A stretch of 64,000 nucleotides of DNA from Treponema pectinovorum. Lineage in GTDB: Bacteria > Spirochaetota > Spirochaetia > Treponematales > Treponemataceae. Positions 60,341 to 64,000 of this stretch are shown here, in pieces; positions within the stretch are counted from its first letter, which is position 1, and each line of letters starts with the position of its first letter. The translations under genes and the position numbers were made by a program. The stretch is taken from the NCBI RefSeq assembly GCF_900497595.1, contig NZ_UFQO01000006.1:30062-94061 (forward strand), given 5' to 3'. The notes under the pieces were generated by a model. It was not told the origin of the DNA. It was given only the letters and a program-made list of their open reading frames with translations, and searched no databases.

Positions 60341-61804
60341 ATGAAAGAAAGAATTGAAAACGGCAATATTAAAAATGCACTCTTTACCGACTTTTACGAA
60401 CTTACAATGGCACAAGGCTACTGGAAAAATGAAATGGATCATGACGTTGTCTTTGATATGTTTTTCAGAAGGCAGGCGTTTAACGGTGGTTTTTCAGTTT
60501 TTGCAGGCTTAGACACTCTCTTGGATGCGATAACAGATTTTTCGTTCACAGAAGATGACATCGAATATCTAAAATCGCAGGGAATTTTTGAACAAGGATT
60601 TTTAGACTATTTAAAAGATTTTCGCTTTACAGGCGATATGTATGCGTTTAAAGAAGGTTCAGTTATTTTTCCGCAAGAGCCAATAATACGCATTCACGCA
60701 AAGCTCATAGAAGCACAAATTGTAGAAGGACTCATCCTAAACCAGATAAATTTTCAAAGTTTAATAGCAACAAAAACCACAAGAATTTGGCTCGCAAGCA
60801 AAAAAGGCTCAATAATGGAATTTGGGTTAAGGCGTGCGCAAGGTTTTGACGGAGCGATGAGCGCAACAAGGGCAAGTTTTATAGGAGGGGCATCAGGAAC
60901 ATCCAACACTCTGGCAGGTAAAATCTATGGAATTCCAGTTATGGGAACAATGGCACACTCTTGGATTATGGCTTTCCCTTCAGAATTAGAAGCCTTTAAT
61001 GCTTATGCAAAAATTTATCCTTCCAAATCAGTTTTTTTAATAGATACATACGACACCCTTCGATCGGGAATAAAAAATGCTATAAAAGCAGGCGCAAAAC
61101 TCGTTGAACAAGGATATAACTTTGGCGTAAGGCTTGACTCTGGAGATATTTCTTATTTAACCCAAGAAGTTAGAAAGGAATTAGATAGAGCAGGATTTCC
61201 TCAGGCAAAAATTACAGTTTCAAACGAACTTACAGAAGAGATAATAGAAACCTTAGTTCAAGATAAAACTCCAATCGACAGTTGGGGCGTGGGAACTCAC
61301 ATGGTAACAGGCGGAAATGAAGCAAGTTTTACAGGAGTTTACAAACTTGCTGCAAGGTTCGATAAAACGACAGGGAAAAATATTCCTGCAATGAAATTTT
61401 CAGATAATCCGGAAAAAAATACAAACCCAGGTGTAAAAAATGTCTACAGGCTCTACGATGAACAAGGAAACGCAAAGGCAGACATAATCGCACTGGAAAA
61501 TGAAAAAATCGAAGTGGGAAAAGAATACAGATATTTTCATCCTATGGTAGATTACAGGCAGTTCTCTTTTAAAGCGGCAAAGGTTGAACCTCTGCTTCAC
61601 AAAGTCGTACAAAACGGCAACAGAATTGTTCCAAAGCAAAATCCAGAAATAGAATTGAAAAAAGCACAACAACTTTTACATCAACAAATAGAAACTTTAG
61701 ATGCTTCTTACAAGAGAATTTTAAATCCTCATATCTATAAGGTAAGTCTTACGGAAAACCTAAAAAATCTAAAACTGGACTTTATAGAAAAACTAAGAAA
61801 ATAA
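60341..61804 (+). CDS. pncB: Nicotinate phosphoribosyltransferase
   Basis: A 487-residue enzyme of NAD salvage, joining nicotinate to PRPP. N-terminal LFTDFYELTMAQGYW, the central FGLRRAQGFDGAMSATRASF and GTMAHSWIMAF with the conserved His, RLDSGD, and WGVGTHMVTG are present; the length fits the bacterial group with a C-terminal extension. GGAG lies 7 bases before the ATG. A monocistronic unit by context. Confidence 0.95.
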   Translation: MKERIENGNIKNALFTDFYELTMAQGYWKNEMDHDVVFDMFFRRQAFNGGFSVFAGLDTLLDAITDFSFTEDDIEYLKSQGIFEQGFLDYLKDFRFTGDMYAFKEGSVIFPQEPIIRIHAKLIEAQIVEGLILNQINFQSLIATKTTRIWLASKKGSIMEFGLRRAQGFDGAMSATRASFIGGASGTSNTLAGKIYGIPVMGTMAHSWIMAFPSELEAFNAYAKIYPSKSVFLIDTYDTLRSGIKNAIKAGAKLVEQGYNFGVRLDSGDISYLTQEVRKELDRAGFPQAKITVSNELTEEIIETLVQDKTPIDSWGVGTHMVTGGNEASFTGVYKLAARFDKTTGKNIPAMKFSDNPEKNTNPGVKNVYRLYDEQGNAKADIIALENEKIEVGKEYRYFHPMVDYRQFSFKAAKVEPLLHKVVQNGNRIVPKQNPEIELKKAQQLLHQQIETLDASYKRILNPHIYKVSLTENLKNLKLDFIEKLRK

Positions 61805-61885
61805 GCAGATTTATGCAGACAGAATTCGACAGTATAAAAATCATTCTACAAAGTGCTATTTTTCGATTTTTGAAAAACTAAAAAC

Positions 61886-62608
61886 TCAATATAAAATCAT
61901 TTGATAAGAACCTTTGTCGCAACGGATTATGTCGATTTTTACAAAAGAATCATTTTCAATCGACTTGCGCAATCGAGAGATATACGAATAAACGGAAGAT
62001 TTTCGATCAAAAAAATCGAATTTTCCTCCAAATACAGCTCGTTCAATTCTTTTTATAGAAAGTTCTTTGGAGCGATTTTTATACATAAAAACAAAAAGCC
62101 TAAAAAGCGAAGGACTCAAGGAATTTCGTATTCTAAACTGATTGAGGTCAATTTCCCTACACTCTGTGCCTTGCTTAAAAGTTTTAAATCCAACAGGAAC
62201 AGCAGGCTGCATGAGAGCGATATGCCTTTTAATAGACGGATCGCTTACAATTTTGTTCAAGGAGTTTAAGATATCAAGATATACAGATTCAAATTTGGAA
62301 GAATAGCAAAGCTCATTTTGGCTAATCCAGTGTTCAATTCGCTCAGCATCACTCGGCAAAGGATCGTTATAGTAGATTACAGGAATTTTTTTGCCCATTT
62401 CTGCAATAACTTCAAAAAGATTAAAATAAGCACACCCCATCACCTGAAAATCGCAAATAATCATATCGATGCTGCATTTGTACGATTGCAAACTCTTGTA
62501 AAGATAAATCCAATCGTCTTGCATATAACAGTGGCAGTCTTTTGATTCCAGCCTATCCATTATAAGACGGCAAACATTTTTCTCCTTAGTTAAAAAACAA
62601 AGCTCCAT
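61886..62608 (-). CDS. Atypical OmpR-type response regulator
   Basis: A 240-residue protein. The N-terminal half has receiver-like length and an Asp in IDMIICDFQVMG (near 54), but the acidic pair expected near residues 8-10 is missing (MELCFLTKEKNVC). The C-terminal half is a winged helix of the OmpR type (SVYSYISRLRKSIENDSF, then IIRCDKGSYQMILY). No histidine kinase is nearby. Regulation that does not depend on phosphorylation is possible. GGAG lies 9 bases before the ATG. Confidence 0.78.
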   Translation of the reverse strand: MELCFLTKEKNVCRLIMDRLESKDCHCYMQDDWIYLYKSLQSYKCSIDMIICDFQVMGCAYFNLFEVIAEMGKKIPVIYYNDPLPSDAERIEHWISQNELCYSSKFESVYLDILNSLNKIVSDPSIKRHIALMQPAVPVGFKTFKQGTECREIDLNQFRIRNSLSPSLFRLFVFMYKNRSKELSIKRIERAVFGGKFDFFDRKSSVYSYISRLRKSIENDSFVKIDIIRCDKGSYQMILY

Positions 62609-62805
62609 TCTACATAACTCCTTCTAAAAGGTTATTTGAAGTAAAACCGTGTTGTGCAACTGATTAAATTTTCGTGCAAAAAGATAAAAAAATACACCTT
62701 TTTAATAACAATAAGTTATAACTTTTCTCAATTTTACCACTTTTGTTCGTTCAGAGTGGAGATTTTAGAGAAAAAAAATCGATTATAAGGTATTTTTTAT
62801 CTTAT
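62609..62805. other. Intergenic stretch upstream of the response regulator
   Basis: AT-rich, with no gene recognised. TTGCAC occurs twice on the minus strand about 20 bases apart, which could be an activator or promoter element of the regulator gene. Confidence 0.35.
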
Positions 62806-62951
62806 GGGCGGCTTTTTGTTCCACTTGCGTTTCGCAAAAACCGGGCTTTGCGTGGTTCCGCTATCGCTCCATCGTCCTCGTCACTACGCTCCTGCGGTCG
62901 ACGGCTTCGCCGCCACTCCAATCCCTGTCGCAGTCGCACAGGAGGTGCGAC
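62806..62951 (-). repeat. GC-rich intergenic repeat family A, copy 3 (inverted)
   Basis: Read on the minus strand, hairpin 3 (GTCGCAC/GTGCGAC, 62933-62951, loop CTCCT) is followed by the core, ending in AAAAAGCCGCCC at 62806. Hairpins 1 and 2 of the other copies are absent. The tandem array begins about 20 bases to the right. Confidence 0.85.
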
Positions 62952-62970
62952 CTAAAAATAATTTTCTATC

Positions 62971-63654
62971 TCAAATCATTCATTTCTTATTGCAAATACT
63001 TTTTCAAAACTGCAAATCTTGGTTATTTCAAATTTCTCGCCTCTGATTTGACGGTTCGAATCCATTTTTTTGTTTATATAAGATTTTTTGCCAGAAATTC
63101 ATATTTTTTTTTATTTCAAATTCTCGGGTATGGCGGATTCTGCCTTTCAAATCATTCATCGCTTATCGCAAATACATTATCAAAGCCACAAATTTTTATT
63201 GTTTCAAATTTCTCGTCTCTGATTTGACGGTTCGAATCCATTTTTTTGTTTATATAAGATTTTTTGTCAGAAATTCATATTTTTTTTATTTCAAATTCTC
63301 GGGTATGGCGGATTCTGCCTTTCAAATCATTCATCGCTTATCGCAAATACTTTTTCAAAACTGCAAATCTTGGTTATTTCAAATTTCTCGTCTCTGATTT
63401 GACGGTTCGAATCCATTTTTTTTGTTTACATTACAATTTTTTGTCAGGAATTCATATTTTTTTTTATTTCAAATTCTCGGGTATGGCGGATTCTGCCTTT
63501 CAAATCATTCATCGCTTATTGCAAATACATTATCAAAGCCACAAATCTTTATTGTTTCAAATTTCTCGTCTCTGATTTGACGGTTCGAATCCATTTTTTT
63601 TGTTTACATTACAATTTTTTGTCGGAATTCATTTGATTTTTTATAAAGAAATCT
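62971..63654. repeat. Tandem array of four 175-178 bp units carrying tRNA-Pro 3' fragments
   Basis: Units start with TCAAATCATTCAT at 62971, 63147, 63322 and 63500. The joints carry a 17-base copy of the tRNA-Pro 3' end (63124-63140, 63299-63315, 63477-63493), and the fourth unit runs into the intact tRNA at 63655. Each unit also holds ACGGTTCGAATCC, a T-arm fragment in opposite orientation. Left halves alternate (units 1 and 3 alike, 2 and 4 alike); right halves pair as 1-2 and 3-4. Frames across it are repeat-derived and not credible genes. Confidence 0.9.
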
Positions 63655-63727
63655 TCGGGTATGGCGGATTCGAACCGCCGACTCCTAACTCCCGAAGCTA
63701 GTGCGCTACCAGCTGCGCTAATACCCG
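63655..63727 (-). tRNA. tRNA-Pro (anticodon CGG)
   Basis: Acceptor CGGGTAT/ATACCCG, discriminator A, D stem GCGC/GCGC, anticodon stem CTAGC/GTTAG with loop TTCGGGA (anticodon CGG), T stem GGCGG/CCGCC with loop TTCGAAT. CCA is not encoded. It has no promoter of its own in the 34 bases upstream. Confidence 0.95.
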
Positions 63728-63733
63728 TGGACA

Positions 63734-63760
63734 TAAAAAAAGCCCTCTAAAAAGAGGGCT
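63734..63760 (-). terminator. Intrinsic terminator between tRNA-Asp and tRNA-Pro
   Basis: On the minus strand AGCCCTCT and AGAGGGCT form a perfect 8-bp stem (63741-63760) followed by seven T. It fills the gap between the two tRNA genes. Confidence 0.88.
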
Positions 63761-63761
63761 A

Positions 63762-63835
63762 CGCGAGCAGCGGGGCTCGAACCCGCGATCTCCGGCGTGA
63801 CAGGCCAGCGCGATAACCAGCTTCGCTATGCCCGC
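63762..63835 (-). tRNA. tRNA-Asp (anticodon GTC)
   Basis: Acceptor GCGGGCA/TGCTCGC, discriminator G as expected for Asp, D stem GCGA/TCGC, anticodon stem CTGGC/GCCGG with loop CTGTCAC (anticodon GTC), T stem GCGGG/CCCGC with loop TTCGAGC. CCA is not encoded. Confidence 0.96.
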
Positions 63836-63846
63836 GTGATGTTGCC

Positions 63847-63876
63847 ATACTATCAAAAAATACTTATTTTGGTCAA
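63847..63876 (-). promoter_or_regulatory. Promoter of tRNA-Asp
   Basis: On the minus strand TTGACC (63871-63876), an 18-base spacer, TAGTAT (63847-63852), 11 bases before the tRNA. Confidence 0.7.
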
Positions 63877-63945
63877 TAGGGAAATTTAAAAAATATATTT
63901 TTTTTCGAGTTTTATTTAAACATTTTACAAGGCACAGATGTTTAA

Positions 63946-63975
63946 TTGACACCACTACAGTCAGAATGATAAAAT
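63946..63975 (+). promoter_or_regulatory. Promoter directed out of the right edge
   Basis: TTGACA (63946-63951), an 18-base spacer, TAAAAT (63970-63975). It points to a gene or RNA beginning beyond base 64000. Confidence 0.6.
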
Positions 63976-64000
63976 TAAATATTATATCTATAATAAGGGG

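Noticed and set aside
62743..63046. Two overlapping plus-strand frames
   Set aside because: They cover repeat family A copy 3 and the start of the tandem array.
63264..63575. Plus-strand frame of 103 codons in the tandem array
   Set aside because: It is made only of repeat units, repeats the same peptide block, and has no ribosome site.
62971..63655. Possible CRISPR array
   Set aside because: The units are 175-178 bp and almost identical throughout, with no unique spacers between short repeats, and no cas genes are present.
63698..63955. Minus-strand frame of 85 codons
   Set aside because: It runs through tRNA-Asp and part of tRNA-Pro, and is an artefact of GC-rich tRNA sequence.

Overview
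The window looks like a chromosomal segment of a low-GC spirochaete, most likely a Treponema (host- or gut-associated rather than T. pallidum itself). The evidence is two FlaA-type periplasmic flagellar sheath proteins in tandem, a flgB-flgC-fliE-fliF-fliG-fliH-fliI-fliJ operon, and a dcw/division cluster that runs through xerD, dprA, topA and xerC into hslVU. From memory this is the same gene neighbourhood as in T. pallidum. Nearly all of the window is housekeeping; no CRISPR array, prophage or insertion sequence was recognised.

Layout. 1-5.8 kb: start of an RNase II/R-like gene (cut by the window edge), a MalK/UgpC-type ATPase, a DUF554 membrane protein, tRNA-Leu, EF-G and a HAD phosphatase. 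5.8-12.4 kb: tRNA-Gln and tRNA-Glu, a GC-rich repeat, rsgA-mutS2, argR and a TGS-domain nucleoside kinase. 12.4-19.8 kb: flagellar export and basal-body operon on the minus strand, driven by an apparent sigma-28 promoter. 20-24.9 kb: yitT, ilvD and a divergent ilvB. 24.9-40.6 kb: fifteen minus-strand genes from mraZ to hslU covering wall synthesis, division, chromosome dimer resolution, topoisomerase, transformation and protease. 40.8-46.5 kb: an uncharacterised protein, pyruvate kinase, two flaA genes and fructose-bisphosphate aldolase. 46.6-50.2 kb: a repeat, a membrane protein, infC-rpmI-rplT, a ZapB-like and ZapA pair and a DUF188 protein. 50.3-56 kb: GAF/HD-GYP protein, rRNA methyltransferase, GH3 lipoprotein, chemoreceptor. 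56-59.6 kb: copper module (glutaredoxin-like, csoR, copA with a fused copZ). 59.6-64 kb: a cysteine-rich protein, pncB with a structured leader, an atypical response regulator, a repeat, a tandem array built on the 3' end of tRNA-Pro, then tRNA-Pro and tRNA-Asp.

The most unusual signals are outside the ordinary genes. (i) A GC-rich intergenic element in three copies keeps its hairpins while the stem sequence changes. (ii) A 175-178 bp tandem array has units ending in the last 17 nt of the adjacent tRNA-Pro gene. (iii) copA reads in frame into a CopZ-like domain that still has its own Shine-Dalgarno and ATG. (iv) The pncB leader has pseudoknot topology and a competing hairpin over the ribosome binding site. 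(v) Several genes have a good promoter whose -10 box lies only 6-9 nt before the start codon, which predicts leaderless mRNAs. (vi) Two tRNA pairs are separated by intrinsic terminators with no room for a second promoter. All calls come from reading the sequence and remembered family knowledge; no database search was run.
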